25,030 nt of DNA from Anthropogastromicrobium sp963652495 (lineage in GTDB: Bacteria > Bacillota > Clostridia > Lachnospirales > Lachnospiraceae). Location of the stretch: the NCBI GenBank assembly GCA_963652495.1, contig CAVJTU010000044.1, forward strand, positions 1 to 25,030, in the 5' to 3' direction. Under the pieces are notes generated by a model. That model was given only the letters and a program-made list of their open reading frames with translations, was not told the DNA's origin and made no database searches. Below are positions 1 to 6,914 of this stretch, piece by piece. Numbering within the stretch: position 1 is the stretch's first letter; each line of letters opens with the position of its first letter. Both the position numbers and the translations under genes were made by a program.

Positions 1-59
1 CTCGAACCTATGACCCTCTGCTTGTAAGGCAGATGCTCTCCCAGCTGAGCTAAGACCCC
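1..59 (-). tRNA. tRNA-Val (anticodon UAC), 3' end cut off by window edge
   Basis: Read on the minus strand, the gene begins GGGGTCTTAGCTCAGCTGGG, a typical acceptor strand and D arm. The anticodon stem TCTGC/GCAGA encloses the loop CTTACAA, so the anticodon is TAC (DNA) and the tRNA reads GUA-type valine codons. The T arm starts with GGTTCGAG and runs off the left edge, so the last part of the T arm, the acceptor 3' strand and any downstream tRNA genes are not visible. A near-consensus promoter lies just upstream. Confidence 0.93.
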
Positions 60-71
60 TCGACGAAGGAA

Positions 72-100
72 AGTATAACGTATCTTGCAGAAAATGTCAA
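72..100 (-). promoter_or_regulatory. sigma-A type promoter for tRNA-Val
   Basis: On the minus strand a perfect TTGACA (-35, at 95-100) is followed after exactly 17 bases by TATACT (-10, at 72-77). The tRNA 5' end is at 59, so transcription would start a few bases upstream of the mature tRNA. This matches the strong, short-leader promoters seen at the other tRNA loci in the window. Confidence 0.85.
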
Positions 101-174
101 GCGAATTTTAAGAAAATTTTCAAAAATTTTTATGGGATGACCGTAGAAAATATATGCTAATCATGGTATGATAA

Positions 175-240
175 GATACTAGGGTCAAAAAGCCGATGCA
201 AGCTTGCTTGCAAAATGCCTTTTGACCCCAACATCATGAT
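175..240 (+). repeat. dispersed GGGGTCAAAA palindromic repeat, copy 1 (long-arm form)
   Basis: The element starts GATACTAGGGTCAAAA and ends CTTTTGACCCC AACATCATGAT. The two arms fold into a long hairpin. The tip is TGCAAGC (197-203), two bases, then GCTTGCA (206-212), which can also be drawn as a G(CTTG)C tetraloop. Five further copies of the GGGGTCAAAA/TTTTGACCCC core occur in other gaps of the window. This one lies between the tRNA-Val promoter and ispF. No run of T follows, so it is not a typical terminator. The rest of 101-321 shows only AT-rich DNA; a weak candidate promoter for ispF (TAGAAA, 17 bases, TATGAT at 167-172) is uncertain. Confidence 0.75.
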
Positions 241-327
241 AAGGAACAGCTGTGATTTCGCAAGAAAATCGAATTATGCAAAGAGTTGAATCACATATAA
301 AAATAGGGAAAGGTAAGGTTATTGGAT

Positions 328-855
328 ATGAGAGTTGGTATGGGATATGATGTGCATCGTCTCGTGGAGGGACGCAAATTGATCTTAGGCGGCGTGGAGA
401 TTCCGTATGAGAAAGGGCTGCTTGGCCATTCAGATGCGGATGTGCTTCTTCATGCGATCATGGATGCACTGCTCGGTGCGGCAGCCCTTGGCGATATCGG
501 TCAGCATTTTCCGGACACCGATCCGGCATATAAAGGTGCATCCAGCATAGAATTGTTAAAGAAAGTGGGAGAGCTTCTGGAGGAAAATTGCTATTACATC
601 AGCAACATTGATGCGACGGTTATCGCACAGCGACCGAAGCTTGCCGGATATCGTGAGCAAATGAGAAAAAATATTGCAGAGGCACTTCATCTGGAATTCG
701 ATCAGGTCAACGTCAAGGCTACGACAGAGGAAGGCCTTGGCTTTACCGGAACAGGAGAGGGCATCTCCTCGCAGGCAGTATGTTTAATTGATAAGCCGGA
801 ATTTTACATAGATGGCAATATTGGCTGCGGCGGCTGTGGCGGCTGCAGAAGCTAA
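328..855 (+). CDS. ispF: 2-C-methyl-D-erythritol 2,4-cyclodiphosphate synthase (IspF)
   Basis: IspF converts CDP-methylerythritol 2-phosphate to the cyclic 2,4-diphosphate with loss of CMP, in the cytosolic MEP pathway to isoprenoids. From the ATG at 328 the protein begins MRVGMGYDVHRL. The family's metal ligands are all visible: Asp8 and His10 in YDVH, and His42 after GHSDADVLL. The C-terminal EGLGFTGTGEGI motif is also intact. An in-frame TTG at 322 is possible, but the ATG fits the family start and has AAGG at 315-318 at good spacing. The protein is 175 residues, longer than the usual roughly 157. The extra tail (PEFYIDG then GCGGCGGC) is cysteine- and glycine-rich and is not needed for the fold. 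ispD is not in the window. In Bacillus, ispF also precedes the cysE-cysS-mrnC-rlmB block found downstream here. Confidence 0.96.
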   Translation: MRVGMGYDVHRLVEGRKLILGGVEIPYEKGLLGHSDADVLLHAIMDALLGAAALGDIGQHFPDTDPAYKGASSIELLKKVGELLEENCYYISNIDATVIAQRPKLAGYREQMRKNIAEALHLEFDQVNVKATTEEGLGFTGTGEGISSQAVCLIDKPEFYIDGNIGCGGCGGCRS

Positions 856-856
856 G

Positions 857-976
857 CTGCAAAATATTGCAGTTTGCGGGTCGCGACCTGACTTGGCGGC
901 GAGATGCCCCAAGTCAAGCGGATATTCGCAATCTGGTATCAAAGGGGTCAAAAGGCATTTTGACCCAACATCATTT
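857..976 (+). repeat. composite structured repeat between ispF and the CmpB gene (copy 2 of the GGTC module)
   Basis: This fills nearly the whole gap. It starts with the hairpin CTGCAA/TTGCAG (857-872). It continues with nested pairing: ATTGC at 866-870 could pair with GCAAT at 928-932, and GACTTGG (890-896) pairs with CCAAGTC (909-915). It ends with the short module GGTATCAAAGGGGTCAAAA, GGCA, TTTTGACCC, AACATCAT (934-975). The junction GCAATCTGGTATCAAAGGGG is almost identical to the junction at 20846-20865 (GCAATCTGATATCAAAGGGG), which ties the two composites together. It lies between two genes read in the same direction, so it is probably transcribed. Confidence 0.7.
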
Positions 977-1011
977 GATTCGATTAAATTTGAAAGGATA
1001 ATAAGGAAATA

Positions 1012-2397
1012 ATGGGAGGAATTGATATTTTCGGATGTCTCTGGCTCTTTTTTGTATATTCATTTCTGGGATGGATCGCGGAAACGTGCTTCTGTGTGCT
1101 GAAATACCGCAAATTCATGAATAGAGGTATGTTAAACAGCCCGCTTTGCATTGTATATGGATTTGCAGCGGTTATCATAACACTTGGTTTTCCGGAACTG
1201 TTTGATGAACTGCCGATTTTGTTTCTGGGCTGTCTGGGAGTTTGTACGCTTCTTGAGTGGTTTACCGGAAAGATATTGGAGAAAATCGATCGCAAGAAAT
1301 GGTGGGATTATTCTTCAAAAAAATGGAACCTGGATGGTTATATCTGTCTTCAGTATTCCATTTTGTGGGGCGTGCTGGGTGTTTTATCCGTAAAATTTGT
1401 CACACCGGTGCTGATGAAGCTGTACCATATGCTGCCGCCTTTGATCATGCAGATTGCGCTGTGGGCGCTTCTTGGCGTGCTGGCAGTGGATGTGTTGGGA
1501 TCAACATACATCATTCGCGGCAGTGCAAAACGAAATGATACCATTCAGAAGATCGATAATGAGCTTTACACCAGAAAAAAGCGTTTTGGAAGATGGATTG
1601 AAAAACATATCCTGATGCGTGTGGAGAAGGCATATCCGGCGATCAATCAGAGTGAACGTCTGGAGAAGGCAAAGACAACAGTATTTGCTGAAGGCAGCAG
1701 CTTTTATAAGCTGGCGTTGCTCTTTTTTATCGGTGCATTTGCCGGGGATCTGATTGAGACTGCATTCTGCCGTATTACAATGGGCTATTGGATGAGCAGA
1801 AGCAGCGTTGTGTGGGGCCCGTTTAGCATTGTGTGGGGTTTTGCGATTGTTGTGGCTACTTCACTGTTATACAACTACAGAAGGCGCTCAACCTCATTTA
1901 TCTTTGCGATGGGAACTGTACTGGGCGGTGTCTATGAATATCTGTGCAGCGTATTTACTGAGATCGTATTTGGAAAGATTTTCTGGGACTACAGCGGTTT
2001 TATGTTCAATATCGGCGGCCGGATCAATCTGCTGTTTTGCTTTTTCTGGGGCATTGCGGGTGTTGTGTGGCTAAAGGGACTATATCCGATTTTATCAAAA
2101 TGGATTGAAAAAATCCCGATGAAGATTGGAAAGATTCTGACGTGGTGTCTGATTGTATTCATGGCGGTGGACAGTCTGGTATCTGCGGCGGCATTGATTC
2201 GTCAGGAAGAGCGTGGGAATAATGTTCCGGCGAGTAATGTGGTACAGCAGTGGTTTGATGAAAATTATGATGATGAGGCACTTTCTAAGATTTATCCGAA
2301 AGCAAAGAAGCCAAAAAAGGTTGACAAATCGGCAAACATCACATATAGTAACACTAGAAATGATGAAGCACTGGAAAGCAGTGAACAGGCAGACTGA
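1012..2397 (+). CDS. internally duplicated CmpB-type (PF06541-like) multipass membrane protein
   Basis: This is a 461-residue integral membrane protein. The N-terminal half carries the signatures I associate with the family named 'putative ABC-transporter type IV' (ABC_trans_CmpB): GWIAETCFCVLKYRKFMNRGML, SPLCIVYGF, CTLLEWFTGKILE and KWWDYSSKKWNLDGYICLQYS. From about residue 235 a second, diverged copy follows: IGAFAGDLIETAFCRITMGYWMSR, SSVVWGPFSIVWGF and YEYLCSVFTEIVFGKIFWDYSG. The protein therefore looks like a fused tandem duplication, the halves joined by a charged loop (about 168-225). It ends in a hydrophilic tail of about 65 residues. The family's biochemical role is not established, and the ABC label is a family name only. 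ATAAGGA at 1001-1007 supports the ATG start. There is no ATPase partner nearby. Confidence 0.8.
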   Translation: MGGIDIFGCLWLFFVYSFLGWIAETCFCVLKYRKFMNRGMLNSPLCIVYGFAAVIITLGFPELFDELPILFLGCLGVCTLLEWFTGKILEKIDRKKWWDYSSKKWNLDGYICLQYSILWGVLGVLSVKFVTPVLMKLYHMLPPLIMQIALWALLGVLAVDVLGSTYIIRGSAKRNDTIQKIDNELYTRKKRFGRWIEKHILMRVEKAYPAINQSERLEKAKTTVFAEGSSFYKLALLFFIGAFAGDLIETAFCRITMGYWMSRSSVVWGPFSIVWGFAIVVATSLLYNYRRRSTSFIFAMGTVLGGVYEYLCSVFTEIVFGKIFWDYSGFMFNIGGRINLLFCFFWGIAGVVWLKGLYPILSKWIEKIPMKIGKILTWCLIVFMAVDSLVSAAALIRQEERGNNVPASNVVQQWFDENYDDEALSKIYPKAKKPKKVDKSANITYSNTRNDEALESSEQAD

Positions 2398-2417
2398 TAC
2401 GTGTTGATGTAGGAACG

Positions 2418-2446
2418 TTGTCAGGCAGTCAGGCATCATAAACAAT
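2418..2446 (+). promoter_or_regulatory. candidate promoter of the cysE-cysS T-box transcript
   Basis: TTGTCA (2418-2423) is followed after 17 bases by AACAAT (2441-2446), a 4/6 match to the -10 box. Its predicted start point falls at about 2453, exactly where T-box Stem I begins. That agreement is the main reason to propose it; the hexamers themselves are mediocre. Confidence 0.4.
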
Positions 2447-2452
2447 AAAATG

Positions 2453-2716
2453 CTTCGGAAAAGCTTTGAACGGAAAGAGTACTGTTGCAAAAAGTGTCAG
2501 AGAGAGCAGGCCATGGCTGGAAGTCTGTTTCATGGAGTGCGACAGGAAGTGCATCCGGGAGCCGGTTGTGTGAATATTACGATACTAGCACGACACGCTG
2601 GCTGCGTTATTGCCGGCTGCTTTTGCAGCATAAGTGTCAGCATGGATATGCTCTCACAGGAGTGGAACCGCGGAAAATTTTCGTCTCCTGGCTTTTGCCA
2701 GGGGACTTTCTTTTTT
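2453..2716 (+). promoter_or_regulatory. T-box leader with cysteine (UGC) specifier, controlling cysE-cysS
   Basis: This is a tRNA-sensing transcription attenuator. The Stem I base pairs CTTCGGA (2453-2459) with TCCGGGAG (2554 onward). Next comes the specifier internal loop, with AGTA (2478-2481) opposite GAA (2546-2548). It is capped by the helix CTGTTGC (2482-2488)/GCGACAG (2539-2545). The triplet after GAAG is TGC (2550-2552) followed by A, a cysteine codon in the expected place. An AGAGAG GA-rich motif follows on the 5' strand. The T-box itself is AGGAGTGGAACCGCGG (2658-2673), whose antiterminator pairs AGGAG with CTCCT (2685-2689). Uncharged tRNA-Cys should stabilise the antiterminator and switch on cysteine synthesis and Cys-tRNA charging together. 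The specifier matches the downstream genes independently. Confidence 0.93.
2683..2716 (+). terminator. T-box intrinsic terminator
   Basis: GTCTCCTGGC (2683-2692), a TTTT loop and GCCAGGGGAC (2697-2706) form a ten-pair stem followed by TTTCTTTTTT. The 5' strand includes the CTCCT needed for the antiterminator, so the two structures exclude each other. Confidence 0.92.
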
Positions 2717-2885
2717 GATACAAGGTTTCCAAAGTCAAAACAGTTCGTGCTTGCACGAAACTGTTTTTGACCTTGGAAACCGAACAAGAATGAGAATGCA
2801 GCGATTTCCGAAGGAAATCAGCGAATTCGAATGCTTGCAGACTTGCAAGAACTGCGAAGCAGTGGAGCAAGTCGTAGGTATCAAA
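2717..2885 (+). repeat. composite structured repeat between the T-box and cysE
   Basis: Two parts are visible. First, 2717-2781 is a long hairpin. It starts GATACAAGGTTTCC, includes GTCAAAA/TTTTTGAC, ends GGAAACC, and has the apex GTTCGTGCTTGCACGAAAC (a G(CTTG)C loop with a bulged purine). Second, 2803-2873 is the two-hairpin module. GATTTCC GAA GGAAATC (2803-2819) is followed by the linker AGCGAATTCGAATG. Then GACTTGC (2840-2846) pairs with GCAAGTC (2867-2873), enclosing ACTGC GAA GCAGT (2851-2863). The module ends GTAGGTATCA. It lies in the cysE mRNA leader after the attenuator, so it is transcribed only on read-through. Confidence 0.72.
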
Positions 2886-2923
2886 AATGCGGACAAATAT
2901 TTTCGAAGCTGGAAGGGAGTTGT

Positions 2924-3610
2924 ATGAGAATTGTTCAATATGTACTCGATGAAATACGGTTGATCAGAGAGCGAGATCCGGCGATTAATTCAACGGCCGA
3001 GGTATTTTTATACCCGTGCTTCTGGGCAATATTGTGGTATCGCTTTGCACACAAGCTCTATCTCAAAAAACATTATTTTGCAGCGCGTATGGTTTCCCAG
3101 TGGACAGCACGAAGAACGGGCATCGAAATCCATCCGGGAGCTAAAATTGGCAAGGGATTGTTTATTGATCATGGTCACGGTGTTGTGATTGGCGAGACGA
3201 CTGAGATCGGCGATAATGTTACGCTGTATCAGGGTGTTACACTTGGCGGTACCGGAAAAGAACACGGAAAGCGTCATCCAACTATTGGAAACAATGTCAT
3301 GATCAGTGCTGGTGCGAAGGTTCTTGGATCCATTACCATCGGAGATAATTGCAAGATCGGTGCGGGAAGCGTTGTGCTAAAGCCCGTTCCACCAAATTCT
3401 ACGGTTGTAGGTGTTCCGGGCCGCGTGGTCAAGCGCGACAATGTTCGTTTGCCGCAGAGCGATCTCGATCAGGTACATCTGCCGGATCCGGTGCTTGCGG
3501 ATATTGACCAGCTTAAGAAGCAGTACAGAGAACTTTACCGCAAAGTAGAGAAATCCCAAATGAATCAGAAACGAAGAAAGGAATCGATATGGAAATCTAT
3601 AATACATTAA
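2924..3610 (+). CDS. cysE: serine O-acetyltransferase (CysE)
   Basis: CysE acetylates L-serine with acetyl-CoA to give O-acetylserine, the acceptor for sulfide in cysteine synthesis. The 228-residue protein has a short helical N-terminal domain. A left-handed beta-helix of hexapeptide repeats follows (IEIHPGAKIGKGLFIDHGHGVVIGE ... VTLGGTGKEHGKRHPTIGNNVMISAGAKVLG). The catalytic aspartate and histidine lie in IDHGHG. The length fits the shorter Bacillus-type enzymes. The ATG at 2924 has GGGAG at 2915-2919 and gives the family N-terminus MRIVQYVLDEIRLIRERDP. An in-frame ATG at 2831 was rejected because it falls inside the upstream repeat. The last 22 bases overlap the start of cysS, so the two are translationally coupled. 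Expression should follow tRNA-Cys charging through the T-box. Confidence 0.96.
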   Translation: MRIVQYVLDEIRLIRERDPAINSTAEVFLYPCFWAILWYRFAHKLYLKKHYFAARMVSQWTARRTGIEIHPGAKIGKGLFIDHGHGVVIGETTEIGDNVTLYQGVTLGGTGKEHGKRHPTIGNNVMISAGAKVLGSITIGDNCKIGAGSVVLKPVPPNSTVVGVPGRVVKRDNVRLPQSDLDQVHLPDPVLADIDQLKKQYRELYRKVEKSQMNQKRRKESIWKSIIH

Positions 3611-4989
3611 CGAAGAAAAAGGAAGAATTTAAACCGCTTGAGCCGGGAAAGGTAAAGATGTATGTGTGCGGACCGACCGTATACAACTACATTCATATTG
3701 GAAACGCACGTCCGATGATCGTATTCGATACCGTTCGCCGTTATATGGAGTATAAGGGTTACGAGGTAAATTATGTTTCTAATTTTACTGATGTAGACGA
3801 TAAGATCATCAAAAAGGCAAACGAGGAGGGCGTAGATGCATCCGTTATCTCAGAGCGCTTCATCAAAGAGTGCAAGCAGGATATGGCAGGCATGAATGTA
3901 AAGCCGGCAACCACTCACCCGCTCGCAACACAGGAGATTGACGGTATGATCGATATGATCAGCACATTAATCGAAAAAGGTCACGCTTACGAGAAGAATG
4001 GCACTGTTTATTTCCGTACTGCCAGCTTTAAGGAGTATGGTAAGCTGTCCCACAAAAATCTGGACGATCTGCAGTCTGGTTTTCGTGATTTGAAGGTCAG
4101 CGGAGAAGAGGAAAAGGAGAGTCCTCTTGATTTCGTATTGTGGAAGCCAAAGAAGGAGGGCGAGCCATACTGGACATCTCCATGGAGCGATGGACGTCCG
4201 GGCTGGCATATCGAGTGTTCCGTTATGTCCAAGAAGTATCTGGGCGAGCAGATTGATATCCATGCCGGCGGTGAGGATCTGATCTTCCCGCATCATGAAA
4301 ACGAAATTGCACAGAGCGAGGCATGCAATGGAAAAGAGTTTTCTCATTACTGGATGCACAATGCCTTCTTAAACATTGACAACAAGAAGATGAGTAAGTC
4401 CTTAGGAAATTTCCTGTTAGTAAGAGACATTGAGAAAAAGTATGATCTTCAGGTACTTCGTTTCTTTATGTTAAGCGCACATTACAGAAGTCCGTTGAAT
4501 TTCAGCGCAGAGCTGATGGAGGCCGCAAAGAATGGTCTTGAGCGTATTTTAACCTGTGCTGCATGGTTACAGAATCAGGCATCCAAGGAGGGCGAGCTGA
4601 CTGCTGAGGAAACCACATTAGTAGAAGAGGCAAAGAAGTATGTTGGCAAGTTTGAAGCATCTATGGAGGATGATTTCAATACTGCGGATGCCATTGCTGC
4701 GATCTTTGAACTTGTAAAATATGTCAACACCAACAAGGATGATGCAATGTCCGGCGCTGCTACAAAGTCTCTTTATGACATTTTAAAGCAGCTTTGCGAT
4801 ATTTTGGGAATCACCATTGAGAAGAAAGAAGAACTTCTTGATGCGGATATCGAAGCGTTGATTGAGGAACGTAAGCAGGCAAGAAAGGCAAAGAACTTTG
4901 CTCGTGCCGACGAGATTCGCAAGGAACTGGCAGACAAGGGAATTCTTCTTGAGGATACCAGACAGGGCGTTACCTGGAAACGCGTATAA
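3589..4989 (+). CDS. cysS: cysteinyl-tRNA synthetase
   Basis: This is a class I aminoacyl-tRNA synthetase that charges tRNA-Cys in the cytosol. The 466-residue length is typical. The HIGH-type motif is HIGN at residues 36-39, and KMSKS is at 267-271 (KKMSKSLGNF). Expected zinc ligands are visible: Cys27 in YVCGPTVY, the Cys of GWHIECSVMS and the histidines of GEDLIFPHHENE. The C-terminal RKQARKAKNFARADEIRKEL segment is the usual anticodon-binding tail. The start overlaps the 3' end of cysE, and the gene shares the cysteine T-box. mrnC follows after a 68-base gap. Confidence 0.98.
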   Translation: MEIYNTLTKKKEEFKPLEPGKVKMYVCGPTVYNYIHIGNARPMIVFDTVRRYMEYKGYEVNYVSNFTDVDDKIIKKANEEGVDASVISERFIKECKQDMAGMNVKPATTHPLATQEIDGMIDMISTLIEKGHAYEKNGTVYFRTASFKEYGKLSHKNLDDLQSGFRDLKVSGEEEKESPLDFVLWKPKKEGEPYWTSPWSDGRPGWHIECSVMSKKYLGEQIDIHAGGEDLIFPHHENEIAQSEACNGKEFSHYWMHNAFLNIDNKKMSKSLGNFLLVRDIEKKYDLQVLRFFMLSAHYRSPLNFSAELMEAAKNGLERILTCAAWLQNQASKEGELTAEETTLVEEAKKYVGKFEASMEDDFNTADAIAAIFELVKYVNTNKDDAMSGAATKSLYDILKQLCDILGITIEKKEELLDADIEALIEERKQARKAKNFARADEIRKELADKGILLEDTRQGVTWKRV

Positions 4990-5057
4990 GTTTGTGCAGG
5001 AATGGAGCGTTGAAGCTGAATCATTATCGTTATTTATTGAAAGAGGAACACAGATAA

Positions 5058-5618
5058 ATGGAACAAAATCAAGAACTGCTTGACCAGATTCGTCAGAAGT
5101 TTGTCTTAAAGCAGATGCCTGCGCATGAGTATTCACCGCTTGTATTGGCTTACATTGGTGACGGCATTTACGATATGGTTGTGCGCACAATCTTTGTAAG
5201 CCGCGGAAATACGCAGGTGGATAAGCTCAATAAGCAGGCAAGCGGCGTGTGTCGGGCTTCCTCACAGGCGGCGATTGCATTTGCAATCGCACCGCTTTTA
5301 ACAGAGGAAGAAGCGTCTGCGTATCGCAGAGGACGCAATGCGCGATCCTTCACGAAGGCGAAAAATGCCACAATGTCGGACTATCGCCATGCGACAGGAT
5401 TGGAGGCACTCTGCGGCTATCTGTATTTAAATGGAGAGACGAATCGTTTGCTTGATCTTCTCTTAGAGGGCTTTTTGCGTACTGGTGTGCTTGAACTGAA
5501 TGATGTGCATAGTACGCTAAGTGCAAATGGCGGGGATATGCAGACAAATACAGAAAAACAGGCAGACAGAAAAGAGGATGCAAAAGCAGCCATTAAAAAG
5601 GAAAGGATTAAGGAATAA
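5058..5618 (+). CDS. mrnC: Mini-ribonuclease III (MrnC)
   Basis: Mini-III is an RNase III catalytic domain without a dsRNA-binding domain; in Bacillus it matures the ends of 23S rRNA. The signature EYSPLVLAYIGDGIYDMVVR near residue 25 carries the catalytic acidic residues (GDGIYD), and the second motif is near YRRGRNARS ... YRHATGLEALCGYLYL. The protein is 186 residues, longer than the usual roughly 130-140. The extra C-terminal stretch of about 40 residues is polar and highly charged (TEKQADRKEDAKAAIKKERIKE) and probably disordered. The position between cysS and rlmB is the same as in Bacillus. The stop is two bases before the rlmB start, so the two are likely translationally coupled. Confidence 0.94.
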   Translation: MEQNQELLDQIRQKFVLKQMPAHEYSPLVLAYIGDGIYDMVVRTIFVSRGNTQVDKLNKQASGVCRASSQAAIAFAIAPLLTEEEASAYRRGRNARSFTKAKNATMSDYRHATGLEALCGYLYLNGETNRLLDLLLEGFLRTGVLELNDVHSTLSANGGDMQTNTEKQADRKEDAKAAIKKERIKE

Positions 5619-5620
5619 AG

Positions 5621-6361
5621 ATGGGATACCATGAATCATTGACAGAGGGCCGCAATGCGGTTCTCGAAGCATTTCGCAGCGGAAAGACTGTTGACAGACT
5701 GTTTGTATTGGATGGTTGTCAGGATGGCCCGGTAAAGACAATTCTGCGCGAGGCAAAGAAGCAGGATACAATGGTGCAGTACGTAAAGAGAGAACGTCTG
5801 GATCAGCTGTCCGAGACAAAAAATCATCAGGGTGTCATCGCATACTGTGCAGCATGTGAGTATGCAGAGGTCTCTGATATTTTGGAGAATGCAAAGAAGA
5901 AGGGCGAGGCACCGTTTATTGTACTGCTTGACGGCATCGAGGATCCGCATAATTTGGGGGCCATCATACGTACTGCAAACCAGGCGGGCGCACACGGTGT
6001 CATCATTCCAAAGCGCAGAGCAGTCGGTCTGACGGCGACGGTTGCACGTACCTCTGCAGGTGCGGTCAACTATACACCGGTTGCAAAGGTAACGAATCTG
6101 GTCTCCGTAATGGAAGATTTGAAGAAAGAGGGAATGTGGTTTGTCTGCGCCGATATGGACGGCGAGGAAATGTATTCCCTGAATTTAAAGGGACCAATCG
6201 GTCTTGTCATAGGAAATGAAGGAGAAGGCGTATCCAGACTCGTAAAAGAGCACTGTGATATGGTAGCCTCCATTCCGATGAAGGGTGACATTGATTCCCT
6301 GAACGCATCCGTAGCAATGGGCGTACTGGCATACGAGATCGTAAGACAGAGACGTTCTTAA
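5621..6361 (+). CDS. rlmB: 23S rRNA (guanosine-2'-O-)-methyltransferase RlmB family (SPOUT)
   Basis: This SPOUT-class (TrmH/RlmB) methyltransferase uses SAM and is expected to modify G2251-type positions in 23S rRNA. The N-terminus has the substrate-binding domain start EGRNAVLEAFRSGKTVDRL. The knotted catalytic domain shows its three motifs in order: LDGIEDPHNLGAIIRTANQAGAHGVI, GLVIGNEGEGVS and IPMKGDIDSLNASVAMGVLAYE. At 246 residues it has the normal length. The start at 5621 follows the mrnC stop by two bases with AAGGA upstream. It is the last gene of the T-box transcript. The exact target nucleotide cannot be read from sequence, and a tRNA target cannot be excluded. Confidence 0.92.
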   Translation: MGYHESLTEGRNAVLEAFRSGKTVDRLFVLDGCQDGPVKTILREAKKQDTMVQYVKRERLDQLSETKNHQGVIAYCAACEYAEVSDILENAKKKGEAPFIVLLDGIEDPHNLGAIIRTANQAGAHGVIIPKRRAVGLTATVARTSAGAVNYTPVAKVTNLVSVMEDLKKEGMWFVCADMDGEEMYSLNLKGPIGLVIGNEGEGVSRLVKEHCDMVASIPMKGDIDSLNASVAMGVLAYEIVRQRRS

Positions 6362-6372
6362 TTAGAATATCT

Positions 6373-6425
6373 CATGATACCAGGATCAAAAGGTCAGAAA
6401 GCCTTTTGACTCCAACATCATCTCA
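6373..6425 (+). repeat. dispersed GGGGTCAAAA palindromic repeat, copy 4
   Basis: The copy runs CATGATACCAGGATCAAAA, then GGTCAGAAAGC, CTTTTGACTCC and AACATCATCTCATG. It sits just after rlmB, and the outer CATGAT/ATCAT arms also pair. It shares the inner sequence GTCAGAAAGCCTTTTG with the copy at 18461. It has no T tract, so it may stabilise the 3' end of the rlmB mRNA rather than terminate it. Confidence 0.72.
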
Positions 6426-6463
6426 TGTTTGAAATTATCTTCCAGCTGTTGGATAAACGTGGA

Positions 6464-6503
6464 TTACCGGGCATACACTTGCAAAAAAATGTGTGCCTGG
6501 TAA
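6464..6503 (+). other. inverted repeat downstream of rlmB
   Basis: TTACCGGGCATACAC (6464-6478) can pair with GTGTGCCTGGTAA (6491-6503), with two small bulges and an A-rich loop. No T run follows, so its role is unclear; it may be a 3'-end stabilising hairpin. Confidence 0.5.
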
Positions 6504-6536
6504 AAGTTTAGATACAATTCAAGTTATTAACTGAAC

Positions 6537-6561
6537 AAAAGGTGAAATTGATACCTTTTTT
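6537..6561 (+). terminator. weak terminator-like hairpin before the tRNA-Thr promoter
   Basis: AAAAGGT (6537-6543), a nine-base loop and ACCTTTTTT (6553-6561) form an AU-rich stem ending in T. It could end the cysE-rlmB transcript, but the stem is weak. Confidence 0.4.
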
Positions 6562-6590
6562 AATAAAAATAAAAAAACTTGAAAAAAGCG

Positions 6591-6619
6591 TTGACAAAGT
6601 GGTTATAAAGTAGTATAGT
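6591..6619 (+). promoter_or_regulatory. promoter of the tRNA-Thr cluster
   Basis: A perfect TTGACA (6591-6596), 17 bases and TATAGT (6614-6619) form a near-consensus sigma-A promoter. The transcript would start near 6626 with a leader hairpin GTCGA/TCGAC (6627-6653) before the first tRNA at 6659. Confidence 0.88.
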
Positions 6620-6658
6620 AGTGCGTGTCGAGCGAAACAAACGAAGTTCGACAGACAA

Positions 6659-6731
6659 GCTGATGTGGCACAGGTGGTAGCGCACCTCATTGGTAATGAG
6701 GAGGTCACGGGTCCGAGTCCCGTCATCAGCT
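6659..6731 (+). tRNA. tRNA-Thr (anticodon GGU), copy 1
   Basis: The 73-base cloverleaf pairs acceptor GCTGATG with CATCAGC and has discriminator T. The D arm region is GGCACAGGTGGTAGCGC. The anticodon stem CTCAT/ATGAG encloses TTGGTAA, so the anticodon is GGT. The T arm is CGGGT CCGAGTC CCG. No CCA is encoded. Confidence 0.96.
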
Positions 6732-6786
6732 TTCGATGAGTGCTTCCGGACAGTTGGAGGAGTTGCTTGTCGGTAAAATAAAATAA

Positions 6787-6859
6787 GCTGATGTGGCACA
6801 GGTGGTAGCGCACCTCATTGGTAATGAGGAGGTCACGGGTCCGAGTCCCGTCATCAGCT
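6787..6859 (+). tRNA. tRNA-Thr (anticodon GGU), copy 2
   Basis: Base-for-base identical to copy 1 and spaced exactly 128 bases from it. It has the same acceptor stem, GGT anticodon and discriminator T. Confidence 0.96.
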
Positions 6860-6914
6860 TTCGATGAGTGCTTCCGGACAGTTGGAGGAGTTGCTTGTCG
6901 GTAAAATAAAATAA

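Noticed and set aside
812..1012. Plus-strand ORF starting inside ispF and running through the repeat
   Set aside because: Its translation is low-complexity alanine followed by repeat sequence. It has no ribosome binding site and ends at the next gene.
2538..2540. First TGC triplet in the T-box as the specifier
   Set aside because: It overlaps the helix that pairs CTGTTGC with GCGACAG. The TGC at 2550-2552 lies in the specifier loop after GAA.
2831..2923. Longer cysE start at 2831
   Set aside because: It falls inside the structured repeat, lacks a ribosome binding site and adds residues outside the family's N-terminus. The ATG at 2924 has GGGAG and fits the family.
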